DNA of 51,028 bases from JBPCMN01 sp013695115. Lineage in GTDB: Bacteria; Actinomycetota; Acidimicrobiia; IMCC26256; JACDBD01. Every line of letters begins with the position of its first letter. The stretch's first letter is position 1. The position numbers were made by a program, and so were the translations under genes. This document shows, piece by piece, positions 37,920 through 46,918 of this stretch. Where the stretch lies: assembly GCA_051002235.1 (NCBI GenBank), contig JBPCMN010000065.1, positions 1-51,028 on the forward strand, in the 5' to 3' direction. The notes beneath the pieces were generated by a model. It was not told the DNA's origin and made no database searches. It saw only the letters and a list, made by a program, of their open reading frames with translations.

Positions 37920-38687
37920 TCAGGCCATCCGCGCGACCGGCGACGTCCCGAACCGCTCGGCCACCATCTCCTTGAGCCGCCGGGGGAACTGCTCGTGGGC
38001 GGCGACGTGCGCGGCGGTCAGGTCGCGCTGGGCGCGAACGTCGCCGGCGAAGGCGGCCGCGCACCGCTCGGACTCGGCATTGGCGAGCGCCAGGATCGCG
38101 CCGGCGCAGCCGAGAGGACCGGCGAACGACAGGATCGCCGACGAGCCCACGTAGATCGGACGGTCCCACTCGGTGAGCTCGCGCAGGAGGCGCTCGGGCT
38201 CACCGCTCGAGTCCTTGAGCCCCGCGACCGGCAGCGTCGGCAGTACCTCGACGGGGATGCCCGGGGCCGACGCGTTCGGATAGTGGTAGGCGAGCACGGG
38301 CGTCGCGCCGGCGGCTTGCGTCACCGCGGTGTAGTAGCCCTCGAGATTGCTGGATCGCGGTGGCGAGAGCGTCAGCACCGCGTCGGCGCCGTGCTCGACG
38401 GCCTCGACGGTCAGGGCGGCAGCCTGGCGAGCCGAGGGCGCGCCCGTTCCCGCCAGCACCGGCACCGCGCCGTCGACGGTCGCGCGGACCGCGTCGAGAA
38501 GATCCGTGCGCTCGTCCGCCGCCAGCGCCGCGCCCTCGCCGGTGCTGCCCGCCACGACCACCGCCTGCATGCCCGCTTCGACCAACCGGGCGGCCAGCTC
38601 GGCGGTCGCGGGCGCGTCGACCTCGCCGTCGCCGTCGAACAGCGTGATCAGCGCGACCCCGACACCGGTGAACACGGGCTCGGCCAC
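37920..38687 (-). CDS. Dihydrodipicolinate synthase family aldolase
   Basis: Class I aldolase of the DapA/NanA superfamily, 255 aa from GTG 38687. The pyruvate-type motif is AGSTGEGAAL, the catalytic Tyr region reads AYHYPNASAPG and the Schiff-base Lys is in VAGLKDSSGE. It is shorter than DapA (~290 aa) and may act on a keto acid other than in lysine synthesis. It is divergent from the enoyl-CoA hydratase across 43 bases. Confidence 0.88.
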   Translation of the reverse strand: MAEPVFTGVGVALITLFDGDGEVDAPATAELAARLVEAGMQAVVVAGSTGEGAALAADERTDLLDAVRATVDGAVPVLAGTGAPSARQAAALTVEAVEHGADAVLTLSPPRSSNLEGYYTAVTQAAGATPVLAYHYPNASAPGIPVEVLPTLPVAGLKDSSGEPERLLRELTEWDRPIYVGSSAILSFAGPLGCAGAILALANAESERCAAAFAGDVRAQRDLTAAHVAAHEQFPRRLKEMVAERFGTSPVARMA

Positions 38688-38704
38688 GCCCGGAACCTAA
38701 CAAC

Positions 38705-38710
38705 TACATT
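38705..38710 (+). promoter_or_regulatory. Candidate -10 element for enoyl-CoA hydratase
   Basis: TACATT (TAnnnT) sits 7 bases before an ATG at 38718 that opens a six-codon frame, MSEPHE, ending within the start region of the hydratase gene. No convincing -35 is visible. Confidence 0.3.
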
Positions 38711-38717
38711 CGCCCGC

Positions 38718-38751
38718 ATGAGCGAGCCGCATGAGTGAGCGCATGAGTGAG
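38718..38751 (+). repeat. Triplicated start-codon motif ATGAGYGAG
   Basis: ATGAGCGAG (38718), ATGAGTGAG (38731) and ATGAGTGAG (38743) occur in close succession, spaced by CCGC and CGC. The first opens a short out-of-frame reading frame, and the second and third are in frame with the hydratase. Confidence 0.7.
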
Positions 38752-39516
38752 GTGGTGCTCGTCGAGACCGACGAGCGCGTTCGCACCGTCACGCTGAACC
38801 GGCCCGAGGCCCGGAACGCGCTCGACAGCGCGCTGCAGCGGGCCTCGGCCGCCGCGCTCGCCGATGCGGAGGCCGACGACGGAGTCGACGTGGTCATCCT
38901 CACGGGTACCGATCCCGCGTTCTGCGCCGGCCTCGACCTGCGGGAGCTGGGCAGCACCGCGGCCAATCTGGTCGGCGGCGGCGACGAGCCGTTCACCAGT
39001 CCGTTCACGGTGCTCTGGACCATGACCAAGCCGGTGATCGGCGCGATCAACGGGCCCACGGTCACGGGCGGATTCGAGCTCGCGCTCGCGTGCGACTTCC
39101 TGATCGCATCCGAGCGGGCGACCTTCGCCGACACCCACGCCCGGGTCGGGGTAACGCCGGGCGGGGGCATGAGCGTGTTCCTCCCTCAGTCGGTCGGGCT
39201 GCGCACGGCCAAGGAGATGAGCCTCACCGGCAACTTCGTAGACGCGCCCGAGGCACTGCGGCTCGGTCTCGTGAACCATGTCGTCGCGCACGACGACCTG
39301 CTGCCGACCGCGCGCAAGCTCGCCGGCGACATCGCCGGCAACGACCAGGCGGCGGTGCGCAACCTGAAGAGCCTCTACGACCGCGGTTCGAAGCTGAGCG
39401 TCGGCGACGCCCTCGCGCTCGAGCAGGAGATCTTTCGGGCATTCGTGGTCGACCCGGCCGCGATCGAGCGTCGCCGCCGCGACGTCGTCGACCGCGGCCG
39501 CAGCCAGCAGGCCTGA
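38731..39516 (+). CDS. Enoyl-CoA hydratase/isomerase family protein
   Basis: Crotonase-fold enzyme of acyl-CoA metabolism, 261 aa (or 257 from ATG 38743). The oxyanion-hole segments AFCAGLDLREL and GPTVTGGFELALACD are intact. One catalytic Glu is kept in AKEMSLTG, while the other position reads DTHARVG, as in several mycobacterial EchA proteins. Hydration or isomerisation of a specific acyl-CoA cannot be decided. It is followed by the MBOAT gene after 15 bases. Confidence 0.9.
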   Translation: MSERMSEVVLVETDERVRTVTLNRPEARNALDSALQRASAAALADAEADDGVDVVILTGTDPAFCAGLDLRELGSTAANLVGGGDEPFTSPFTVLWTMTKPVIGAINGPTVTGGFELALACDFLIASERATFADTHARVGVTPGGGMSVFLPQSVGLRTAKEMSLTGNFVDAPEALRLGLVNHVVAHDDLLPTARKLAGDIAGNDQAAVRNLKSLYDRGSKLSVGDALALEQEIFRAFVVDPAAIERRRRDVVDRGRSQQA

Positions 39517-39531
39517 GCCGACCGCGCCCTC

Positions 39532-40959
39532 ATGCTCTTCCCGACCATCACCTTCGCCATCTTCTTCATGGTCGTTTTGGTCGTGAACTGGCTGCTGATT
39601 CAGCAGCGCACGCAGTGGAAGCTGTTCATGCTCGCGGCCAGCTACTACTTCTACGGCTACTTCGAGTGGCGCTTCTGCCTGCTGATCGCCTTTTCCACCC
39701 TCTTCAACCAGCTGTGCGCGCGGCTGATCCACCGTTCGGACGACGACCGGCTGCGCCGCGGCATCCTCGCGCTCGCGGTCGCCGGGAACCTCGGGCTGCT
39801 CGGCTACTTCAAGTACTACGGGTTCTTCGTCAGCTCGGCCACGAACCTGCTCGACCGGATCGGGATCGGCATCTCGCCCGAGATCGTGGCGATCACGCTG
39901 CCGATCGGCATCTCGTTCTTCACCTTCCAGGCGCTCAGCTACGTCATCGACATCTACCGCCGCACGTTCGAGCCGGTCTCGCTGCTCGACTTCGCGGTCT
40001 ACGAGTCGTTCTTCCCTCACGTCGTCGCCGGCCCGATCGTGCGAGCGGCCGAGTTCCTCCCTCAGCTCAAGGAGCGCCACGACCCCCGGCGGGTCGACGC
40101 GTCCAAGGCGTTCTTCCTCATCTTCATCGGGCTGTTCAAGAAGGTCGTAATCGCCAACTTCGTCGCCACCGAGATCGTCGACGCGGTGTTCGGGTCACCC
40201 AACCAGCACTCCTCGCTCGAGGTGCTCGTCGCGATCTACGCGTACGCGGTGCAGATCTACGCCGACTTCAGCGGGTACACCGACATGGCGATCGGCCTCG
40301 CGCTGCTGCTCGGGTACCGCTTCCCCCAGAACTTCGACGGTCCGTACACCGCGGTCTCGCTCCAGGACTTCTGGCGTCGCTGGCACATGACCCTGTCGCG
40401 CTGGCTGCGCGACTACCTCTACGTCCCGCTGGGCGGCAACCGCGGGACGAGTCGCGCGACCTACCGCAACCTCATGCTCACCATGGTCCTGGGCGGCCTG
40501 TGGCACGGTGCGGCTTGGACGTTCGTGGCGTGGGGGGCGATCCACGGCGCGTTCCTCTCGCTCGAGCACTGGCGCCGCCAGCGCCGCGAGGCGAAGGGAC
40601 TCCCGGAGCCCGACGACACCGTCTGGCGGCGCATCGGCCAGCGCGTCATCACGTTCCACATCGTCTGCTTCGCCTGGGTTTTCTTCCGGGCGGAGTCGTT
40701 CGAGAACGCCCGCGACATCCTCGGTCGTCTGGTGTGGCACTGGGGGGAGGCTTCGCCGCTGGTCACCACCTCGGTGCTGGTTGCGGTCGCGTTCGGGATC
40801 GCCATGCAGTACGTGCCCAAGGACCTGCTGGTGCGGGCCATGGCCACCTTCTCCCGCATACCGCCGGTGTGGCAGGGGGTCGCGCTCGGTTTCGCGCTCC
40901 TGGTGACCAATACCCTGGGCCCTCGGGGCGTCGCCCCCTTCATCTATTTTCAGTTCTAG
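39532..40959 (+). CDS. MBOAT-family O-acyltransferase (AlgI-like)
   Basis: Polytopic membrane O-acyltransferase, 475 aa. AlgI-type features are the N-terminal LFPTITFAIFFMVVLVVNW, FFPHVVAGPIVRAAEFLPQL, YADFSGYTDMAIGLALLLGY, FWRRWHMTLSRWLRDYLYVPLGGNR and the catalytic His in GGLWHGAAW. Such proteins move an acyl (often acetyl) group across the membrane to extracellular polysaccharide or lipid. The next gene encodes an SGNH partner, as in AlgI/AlgJ-type systems. Confidence 0.94.
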   Translation: MLFPTITFAIFFMVVLVVNWLLIQQRTQWKLFMLAASYYFYGYFEWRFCLLIAFSTLFNQLCARLIHRSDDDRLRRGILALAVAGNLGLLGYFKYYGFFVSSATNLLDRIGIGISPEIVAITLPIGISFFTFQALSYVIDIYRRTFEPVSLLDFAVYESFFPHVVAGPIVRAAEFLPQLKERHDPRRVDASKAFFLIFIGLFKKVVIANFVATEIVDAVFGSPNQHSSLEVLVAIYAYAVQIYADFSGYTDMAIGLALLLGYRFPQNFDGPYTAVSLQDFWRRWHMTLSRWLRDYLYVPLGGNRGTSRATYRNLMLTMVLGGLWHGAAWTFVAWGAIHGAFLSLEHWRRQRREAKGLPEPDDTVWRRIGQRVITFHIVCFAWVFFRAESFENARDILGRLVWHWGEASPLVTTSVLVAVAFGIAMQYVPKDLLVRAMATFSRIPPVWQGVALGFALLVTNTLGPRGVAPFIYFQF

Positions 40960-40970
40960 GAACCTCGCCG

Positions 40971-42137
40971 ATGGCCAGCCCGACCACCCGACGAACGTCC
41001 CGCGCGTCGCGGTCGTCACGGTCGCGTTGGAGCGGCGTCGCGCCTCCCGTCGCGCCCGCCGACGAACCGCCCCGGCGGCCCATGCCCGCCGGTCACGTGC
41101 TCCTCGTCGGCATCGTCTGCCTGTTCGTCGGGTCGCTGCTCAACGCCCCCGGGATCGAGAAGACCGCGCAGGGCCAGCCGATCGGGTGGCGGCGCGATGT
41201 CGGGCGGGCGTTCGCCGAACCCCTCGCCGACGTCAGCCACTTCCTCCATACCGACCGGCCCCGACTATGGCTCCAGAGCGCGCTGGGCCGGGAGGGCGAT
41301 GACGAGATCAACGTGTCGTTGCCCAGCCCGACCACGCTCCCCCCCAGCGCGACCACCACCACGATCAAGATGGTGTTCGCCCCCGACGATCAGATGAGGG
41401 TCTGGGTGGGCGGCGACTCACTCGCGATCATCCCGGGGCAGTCGGTGCTGGACAACTTCCCCGGTGCCAGCCAGGGGGTGATCGACCCGGTGGTCAACGC
41501 GGTCGACGGGCAGGTCGCGACCGGCCTGTCGCGTCCGGAGATCCTCAACTGGCCCGAGCATTTGAAGGACGAAACCAAGCGTCTCGACCCCGACATCGTC
41601 ATCCTCACGCTGGGCTCGAACGACGACCAGCCGTTGACGAACGCGCCCGGCGGCGAGACGATCGGACAAGACAACCCTGACTGGGTCCCCGAGTACCGCC
41701 GCCGCATCGGCGGCCTCATGGACCAGGTCACCTCGGGAGGCCGCACGCTCATCTTGGTCGGCATCCCGATCGTGCGCGATCCGGGCCGCTCGGGTGAATA
41801 CCAGGTGATCAACACGATCTACAAGGAGGAAGCCCAGAAGCGGAGAGGCCGGGTGCTCTTCGTCGACACCTACCCCCTGTTCCTGACGCCGGAGGGCGCG
41901 TACTCGGACTACCTCCCGAACGCAGCCGGGGAGCTGGTTCGGTATCGCGAGGGTGACGGCATCCACCTCACCCGGGCCGGTGGCGACGTGGTCTCGGAGC
42001 AGATCTTCAAGACGATCGCCGAGAACTTCGACATCATCTCGTGGCGGGAGGAGGTGACCACGCCACCGACGACGACCGCACCGGCGACCAGCGCACCGGC
42101 GACCGGCGCGCCCACCACCGCCGCGCCGCCGTCCTGA
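40971..42137 (+). CDS. SGNH/GDSL hydrolase-like protein, membrane-anchored
   Basis: 388 aa from ATG 40971. A Ser/Arg-rich cytoplasmic start is followed by one transmembrane helix (GHVLLVGIVCLFVGSLLNAPG). The extracytoplasmic domain has the SGNH blocks VWVGGDSLAI (Ser), LGSNDDQ (Asn) and GDGIHLTRAGG (Asp/His). A Thr/Ala/Pro-rich tail ends the protein. It is probably the extracytoplasmic partner completing O-acetyl transfer with the MBOAT protein upstream. Confidence 0.9.
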   Translation: MASPTTRRTSRASRSSRSRWSGVAPPVAPADEPPRRPMPAGHVLLVGIVCLFVGSLLNAPGIEKTAQGQPIGWRRDVGRAFAEPLADVSHFLHTDRPRLWLQSALGREGDDEINVSLPSPTTLPPSATTTTIKMVFAPDDQMRVWVGGDSLAIIPGQSVLDNFPGASQGVIDPVVNAVDGQVATGLSRPEILNWPEHLKDETKRLDPDIVILTLGSNDDQPLTNAPGGETIGQDNPDWVPEYRRRIGGLMDQVTSGGRTLILVGIPIVRDPGRSGEYQVINTIYKEEAQKRRGRVLFVDTYPLFLTPEGAYSDYLPNAAGELVRYREGDGIHLTRAGGDVVSEQIFKTIAENFDIISWREEVTTPPTTTAPATSAPATGAPTTAAPPS

Positions 42138-42153
42138 CGGTACCGTGGCAGGC

Positions 42154-43347
42154 ATGGACCTGACCGCGCTCGTCCAGCCGGCGGACACCAAGATCCTGCT
42201 CGTCGTCATGGACGGCCTCGGCGGCTACGCCGACGGCGAGCACGGCACCGAGCTGGAGGAGGCGTCCACCCCGCACCTCGACCGGCTCGCGGCCGAGGGG
42301 GTCACCGGGCTGGTCGAGCCGGTCGGCCCCGGGATCACCCCCGGCTCGGGACCGGGCCACCTGGGGCTGTTCGGCTACGACCCCGAGCGCTTCGAGCTCG
42401 GCCGGGGCGCGCTCAGCGCCGCCGGCCTCGACTTCGAGCTCCGCCCCGGCGACGTCGCCGCCCGCGGCAACCTGTGCACGCTCGCGCCCGACGGCACGAT
42501 CGCCGATCGCCGCGCCGGGCGGGTCCCCGACGACGAGGCCGCCGCCATCGTGGCGATGCTCCAGGAACGCGTCCATCTCGACGGCGCCGAGGTGTTCTTC
42601 CGCCACGAGCGCGAGCACCGGGTGCTCGTCGTGCTGCGGGGTGACGGGCTCGACGAGCGGGTGACCGACACCGATCCCCAGGCGACGGGAGTGCCGCCCC
42701 TCGAGCCCGAGCCGCTCGACCCCGACGCCAAGCGCACCGTCGAGCTCGTCGACGAGCTCGACGCCCAGGTCCGCAAGCTCCTCGCCGACCAGCCCAAGGC
42801 GAACGGGCTGCTGCTGCGGGGCTTCGACACCCACCGCCACCTCCCTGGGTTCGCCGAGCGCTACCGGCTGCGGGCGGCGGCGGTGGCGATCTACCCGATG
42901 TACCGCGGGATCGCCCGGCTCCTCGGCATGGACGTGCTCGGGCGCCCGGCCGACCTCGACGAACAGCTCGAGCTCCTGGGCGGCGCGTGGGCCGACTACG
43001 ACTACTTCTTCCTCCACCACAAGGGCACCGACTCGGCCGGCGAGGACGGCGACCGGCCCCGCAAAATCGCCGCCATCGAGGCGCTCGACGCGGTCGTGCC
43101 CCGCCTGCGCGACCTGGCGCCCGATGTGATCGCGGTGAGCGGGGACCACTCGACGCCGAGCCAGATGGCGGCGCACTCGTGGCATCCGGTGCCGGTGCTG
43201 CTCTGGAGTGAACGGTGCGGGCGCGACGAGGCCGAGGAGTTCGGCGAGCGCTGGTGCCGCGCCGGCGGCCTCGGGCTGCGGCCGACCAAGGACCTCATGG
43301 CCCTGATGCTCGCCAACGCCGGCCGCCTCCGGAAGTACGGCGCGTAG
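42154..43347 (+). CDS. apgM: 2,3-bisphosphoglycerate-independent phosphoglycerate mutase, archaeal (ApgM) type
   Basis: Interconverts 3- and 2-phosphoglycerate, the step before enolase. It is 397 aa from ATG 42154 (GTG 42145 is an alternative). It belongs to the alkaline-phosphatase superfamily, with metal Asp in VVMDGLGGYAD, nucleophile Ser in PGSGPGHLGLFGYDP, the HHKGTDSAGEDGD site and VSGDHSTPSQ. The short archaeal form rather than GpmI is seen in various bacteria. It may be an additional enzyme to a GpmA elsewhere in the genome. Confidence 0.93.
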   Translation: MDLTALVQPADTKILLVVMDGLGGYADGEHGTELEEASTPHLDRLAAEGVTGLVEPVGPGITPGSGPGHLGLFGYDPERFELGRGALSAAGLDFELRPGDVAARGNLCTLAPDGTIADRRAGRVPDDEAAAIVAMLQERVHLDGAEVFFRHEREHRVLVVLRGDGLDERVTDTDPQATGVPPLEPEPLDPDAKRTVELVDELDAQVRKLLADQPKANGLLLRGFDTHRHLPGFAERYRLRAAAVAIYPMYRGIARLLGMDVLGRPADLDEQLELLGGAWADYDYFFLHHKGTDSAGEDGDRPRKIAAIEALDAVVPRLRDLAPDVIAVSGDHSTPSQMAAHSWHPVPVLLWSERCGRDEAEEFGERWCRAGGLGLRPTKDLMALMLANAGRLRKYGA

Positions 43348-43349
43348 CC

Positions 43350-44192
43350 CTACCCCGGATAACGCTCGGGATCCGCGTCGAAGCGCTCGACGCAGATGTC
43401 GGAGCAGAAGAAGTGCACGCGCCCGTCGCGCTCGCGCTGCCCGGCGGCGCGGGCGGCGTTGATGGTCATGCCACACACGGGATCCACCGCCAGCTCGGCC
43501 TCTTCGGGGGGGCGGTCCGAGAGTTGCCCGTCCTCGAGCCAGAGCACGCGATCGGCCACGTCCTCGATGCGCTGGTCGTGCGTGACGGCCACGACCGTCT
43601 TGGCGTGCTCCTTGGCGTACAGCTCCAGGGTGTGCATGAGCTGGTAGCCGGCGCGCGAGTCGAGATTGGCGGTGGGTTCGTCGGCCAGCAGCAGCGGCGG
43701 GTCGTTGGCCAGTGCCCGGGCGATCGCGACCCGCTGACGCTCGCCCCCGGAGAGACGCTCCGGAAGCACGTCGATCCGCTCCGACAGCCGCAGGCCGTCG
43801 AGGAGCTCGCGCGCCCGCCGGTCGGCGTCACGCCGGGACCGCCCGCTCGCCTCGACCACCACCCGCACGTTCTCGCGGGCGGTGAGGTTCGCGAGCAGGT
43901 TGGCGGACTGGAAGATGAACCCGACATGGCGCAGACGGATGGGCGGGAGCCGGCGCTCCGGAAGGCTGGTGATCTCGGTCCCGTCGACGAACACCCGCCC
44001 GGTCGACGGCCGGAGTAACGCACCGCACATCGCGAGCAGCGTCGTCTTGCCCGAGCCCGACGGGCCCTGCACGAGCACGAGCTCCCCCGCCGACACCTCC
44101 AGCGAGACGTCGTCGACCGCCCGCACCGCGCCGGGCCCTTCGCCGTACGTCTTGGTCACGCCCTCGAGTCGGAGTGCCGTCGCCGCCGCCAT
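43350..44192 (-). CDS. ABC transporter ATP-binding protein with C-terminal YHS domain
   Basis: LolD/MacB-type ATPase, 280 aa from ATG 44192 (preceded by AGGTGA). Residues 1-~228 are a full nucleotide-binding domain: Walker A QGPSGSGKTTLL, Q-loop FIFQSANLLANL, signature LSGGERQRVAIARAL, Walker B LLLADEPTANLD and H-loop VTHDQR. Residues ~235-280 are a YHS-like metal-binding module, DPVCGMTIN and HFFCSDICVERFDADPERY. The start abuts the stop of the permease gene. The fusion suggests that metal or redox state affects export. Confidence 0.92.
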   Translation of the reverse strand: MAAATALRLEGVTKTYGEGPGAVRAVDDVSLEVSAGELVLVQGPSGSGKTTLLAMCGALLRPSTGRVFVDGTEITSLPERRLPPIRLRHVGFIFQSANLLANLTARENVRVVVEASGRSRRDADRRARELLDGLRLSERIDVLPERLSGGERQRVAIARALANDPPLLLADEPTANLDSRAGYQLMHTLELYAKEHAKTVVAVTHDQRIEDVADRVLWLEDGQLSDRPPEEAELAVDPVCGMTINAARAAGQRERDGRVHFFCSDICVERFDADPERYPG

Positions 44193-44201
44193 CGCCGTCA
44201 C

Positions 44202-45362
44202 CTACACCCGGAAGACCTGGGCGGGGTCGAGACGGGCAACCGGCCGCATCGGCACGAACGACGCCGCCGCGCCCATCGCCAACGCGGCCAGGCCGACCAC
44301 GACCACGTCGGCAACACCGATGGTCACGACGAAGGAGGGCAGCAGCCGTTCGAGCAGCCCGGCCAACCCGAGCGCCGCCACCACGCCGACTGCGAGCCCC
44401 AATGTTCCGGCCGCGAGCGCCTGGCGCCAGACGATGCCGAAGAGCCGCCGGTTCGAGAAGCCGATGGCCTTGAGCACCCCGTACTCCCGTCGCTTCTCGA
44501 GCGTGGCGGTGTAGATCGTGAGCGCGATGACGGCCGTGCCGATCGCGAACGCGATGACGACGAGAACCCACAGGATGGGGAGGAATCCCTCGGAGATCTC
44601 CTCGGAGTTGGCGGTGGCGAAGCCGTCCTCGGTGAACGGTTCCGCGCCGTCGACCTCGGTCCGGATGCGCTGGGCCAGCCGATCGGCGTCGACGCCCGGC
44701 GACGCCCCCACCAGGAAGTAGTTGACGAGGCCCCCGCTGTCGAGCACACGCGCCACGTCCCGGAAGGACGCCCACCCGTACTGGAAGATGAACGCGTTAC
44801 CGCCCCGGGCGATGCCGACGACGCGCAGGCGTCGGCCCTGGATCTCGAGAGCGTCGCCGATCCCGACGCCCTCGCTGCGGGCGAACACCCGGTCGACGAC
44901 GATCTCGCCCCGACCGGGAACCCGCTCGCCCTTCTCGACCGCGGCCGGCCCGCCGACGCCGCCCGAGGCGACCCCCACGAGGAACAGGTCGACCTCGTCG
45001 CCGTCGAGCTCGAACACCACCGGGCGCATCAACAGGGGGTCGACCCGCTCGACCCCCTCCACGGCCGCGAGCTGGTCGGCTCGCTCGGCGGGTTGGAGCG
45101 AGACCCCGTGGCCGAACTCGCCCGGCGTCCCGGCCTGCGCGACCCACACGTCGGCGTCGACGCCGCGGATGTACGCGGTGGCCTGATCGAGGAAGCCGGT
45201 GTACAGCCCTCGAACCATCAGGATCAGGAGCACCGCGATCGCGACGCCACCGACCGAGATCGCCAGCCGGGTCTTCTCGCGCACGAGGTTGCGCCAGGCG
45301 ATGCTGGTTCGGCCGATCACGGCCACGCCGCGATCATCGGCGACGCCTGAGCGGGCGTCCAT
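44202..45362 (-). CDS. ABC transporter permease, MacB/FtsX (DevC-like) type
   Basis: 386 aa with four transmembrane helices: one near the N-terminus (LAISVGGVAIAVLLILMVRGLY) and three at the end (LPILWVLVVIAFAIGTAVIALTI; ALAAGTLGLAVGVVAALGLAG; VADVVVVGLAALAMGAAASF). A large extracytoplasmic MacB-PCD domain lies between. The KRREYGVLKAIGFSNRRLF coupling loop contacts the ATPase. It forms an exporter with the YHS-fused ATPase. No periplasmic adaptor gene is adjacent. Confidence 0.92.
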   Translation of the reverse strand: MDARSGVADDRGVAVIGRTSIAWRNLVREKTRLAISVGGVAIAVLLILMVRGLYTGFLDQATAYIRGVDADVWVAQAGTPGEFGHGVSLQPAERADQLAAVEGVERVDPLLMRPVVFELDGDEVDLFLVGVASGGVGGPAAVEKGERVPGRGEIVVDRVFARSEGVGIGDALEIQGRRLRVVGIARGGNAFIFQYGWASFRDVARVLDSGGLVNYFLVGASPGVDADRLAQRIRTEVDGAEPFTEDGFATANSEEISEGFLPILWVLVVIAFAIGTAVIALTIYTATLEKRREYGVLKAIGFSNRRLFGIVWRQALAAGTLGLAVGVVAALGLAGLLERLLPSFVVTIGVADVVVVGLAALAMGAAASFVPMRPVARLDPAQVFRV

Positions 45363-45425
45363 AGGGGGCGACCCTGAAATCCACCCTGAGATTCAAGCAG
45401 TATGGGCGGGACGAAGGGAGGCACC

Positions 45426-46898
45426 ATGGCCGACGCCGAGCAGTTCGAGGCCTACATGAGCGACGCCGACGCGCTCATGTGGAACGTCGAGAAGGACCCG
45501 CTGCTGCGCTCGACCATCGTCAGCGTGGTCCAGCTCGACCGTTCGCCCTCCTGGGAGCGGCTGGTCGACCGGATCGAGCGCGGTGCCTATCTGATCCCGC
45601 GGCTGCGCCAGCGGGTGGTGACGCCGTTCCTGCGGCTGGGGCCGCCGCACTGGTCGGCCGATCCCCACTTCGACATCACCTACCACCTGCGTCGGGTGCG
45701 GGCGCCGGAGCCGGCGACGTTCGACACCGTCCTCGACCTCGCCCGCACCGTCGCGATGGCGTCGTTCGACCGCGCCCGACCGCTGTGGGAGTTCACGCTG
45801 GTCGAAGGCCTGCGCGACGGCGGCGCCGCGCTCGTCCTGAAGGTGCACCACTCCATGACCGACGGCGTCGGCGGGATGCGACTGGCGATGATGCTCTACG
45901 ACCTCGAGCGCGAGCCCGGCGACCCCGGCCCCGCCGGCGCCGTCGAGGAGCTCGAGACCCACACGCCGTTCGGCCTCGTCGGTCCCGCGCTCGAACTCCA
46001 GCGCGACCGGGCGCTGGGTATGGCCCGGCGGGCGCTGATCACCGCGCTCGAGCTGCCCCGCACCGTGTTGCGCGACCCGCGCCGGAGCCTCGAACGGGCG
46101 GCGATCGTCGGTGGCTCCGTCGCCCGCATGCTCGCGCCCGCGCTGACGCCGCGGTCGCCGATTATGACCGAGCGCACCCTGGCCCGGCGCCTCGACACGC
46201 TCGAGCTCCCGCTCGACGACCTCAAGCGCGCCGCCAAGGCCGTCGGTGGCACCCTCAACGACGCCTTCGTCGCCGCGGTCGTCGGCGGGATGCGCCGCTA
46301 CCACGACCGCCACGACCGCGTGCCCGACGACCTGCGCATGACGATGCCGATCAACGTGCGCAAGGAGGGCGGAGCCCTCGGCGGCAACCAGTTCACGCCC
46401 GTCCGCTTCCTGGTGCCGCTGTCGATCACCGACCCGGCCGAGCGCATCACCGCGCTGGGCACGCTCGCCCGCCACGAGCGGGACGAGCCTGCGGTCCAGA
46501 TGACCGACGCGCTCGCGACCGTGCTCAACCAGCTGCCCACCTCGGTGACCACCGCGCTCTTCGGCGCCATGCTCAAGGGCGCCGACTTCGTGACCAGCAA
46601 CGTGCCCGGCGTGCCGTTCCCGGTGTACCTCGCCGGCGCGGAACTGCGGGGCAACTTCGCCTTCGGGCCGCTCAGCGGCTCGGCCGCCAACATCACGCTG
46701 GTCTCGCACTGCGGGACGTGCTGCATCGGGGTGAACACCGACAGCGTCGCCATCCCCGACACCGACGAGTTCATGGAGACGCTGGCCGACGGCTTCGCCG
46801 AGATCGTGGCCCTGGGCGGACGCGCCGCCGAGCCGTCGGTCACCGAGCCGCACGACGACGACCTCGCCCCGGTGGGCTCCGGCTTCACCCCGACCTGA
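45426..46898 (+). CDS. Wax ester synthase/diacylglycerol acyltransferase (WS/DGAT)
   Basis: Acyl-CoA-dependent acyltransferase for wax ester or triacylglycerol storage lipid, 490 aa from ATG 45426 (AGGGAGG 4 bases upstream). The catalytic motif HHxxxDG is VHHSMTDGVGGMRL. The PLWEFTLVEGL, NDAFVAAVVGGMRRYH, MPINVRKEGGALGGNQF and VTSNVPGVPFPVYLAGA blocks are conserved. It probably works at the membrane or lipid-droplet surface. Confidence 0.94.
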   Translation: MADAEQFEAYMSDADALMWNVEKDPLLRSTIVSVVQLDRSPSWERLVDRIERGAYLIPRLRQRVVTPFLRLGPPHWSADPHFDITYHLRRVRAPEPATFDTVLDLARTVAMASFDRARPLWEFTLVEGLRDGGAALVLKVHHSMTDGVGGMRLAMMLYDLEREPGDPGPAGAVEELETHTPFGLVGPALELQRDRALGMARRALITALELPRTVLRDPRRSLERAAIVGGSVARMLAPALTPRSPIMTERTLARRLDTLELPLDDLKRAAKAVGGTLNDAFVAAVVGGMRRYHDRHDRVPDDLRMTMPINVRKEGGALGGNQFTPVRFLVPLSITDPAERITALGTLARHERDEPAVQMTDALATVLNQLPTSVTTALFGAMLKGADFVTSNVPGVPFPVYLAGAELRGNFAFGPLSGSAANITLVSHCGTCCIGVNTDSVAIPDTDEFMETLADGFAEIVALGGRAAEPSVTEPHDDDLAPVGSGFTPT

Positions 46899-46918
46899 CG
46901 GCCGCCAGACGAGATCGC

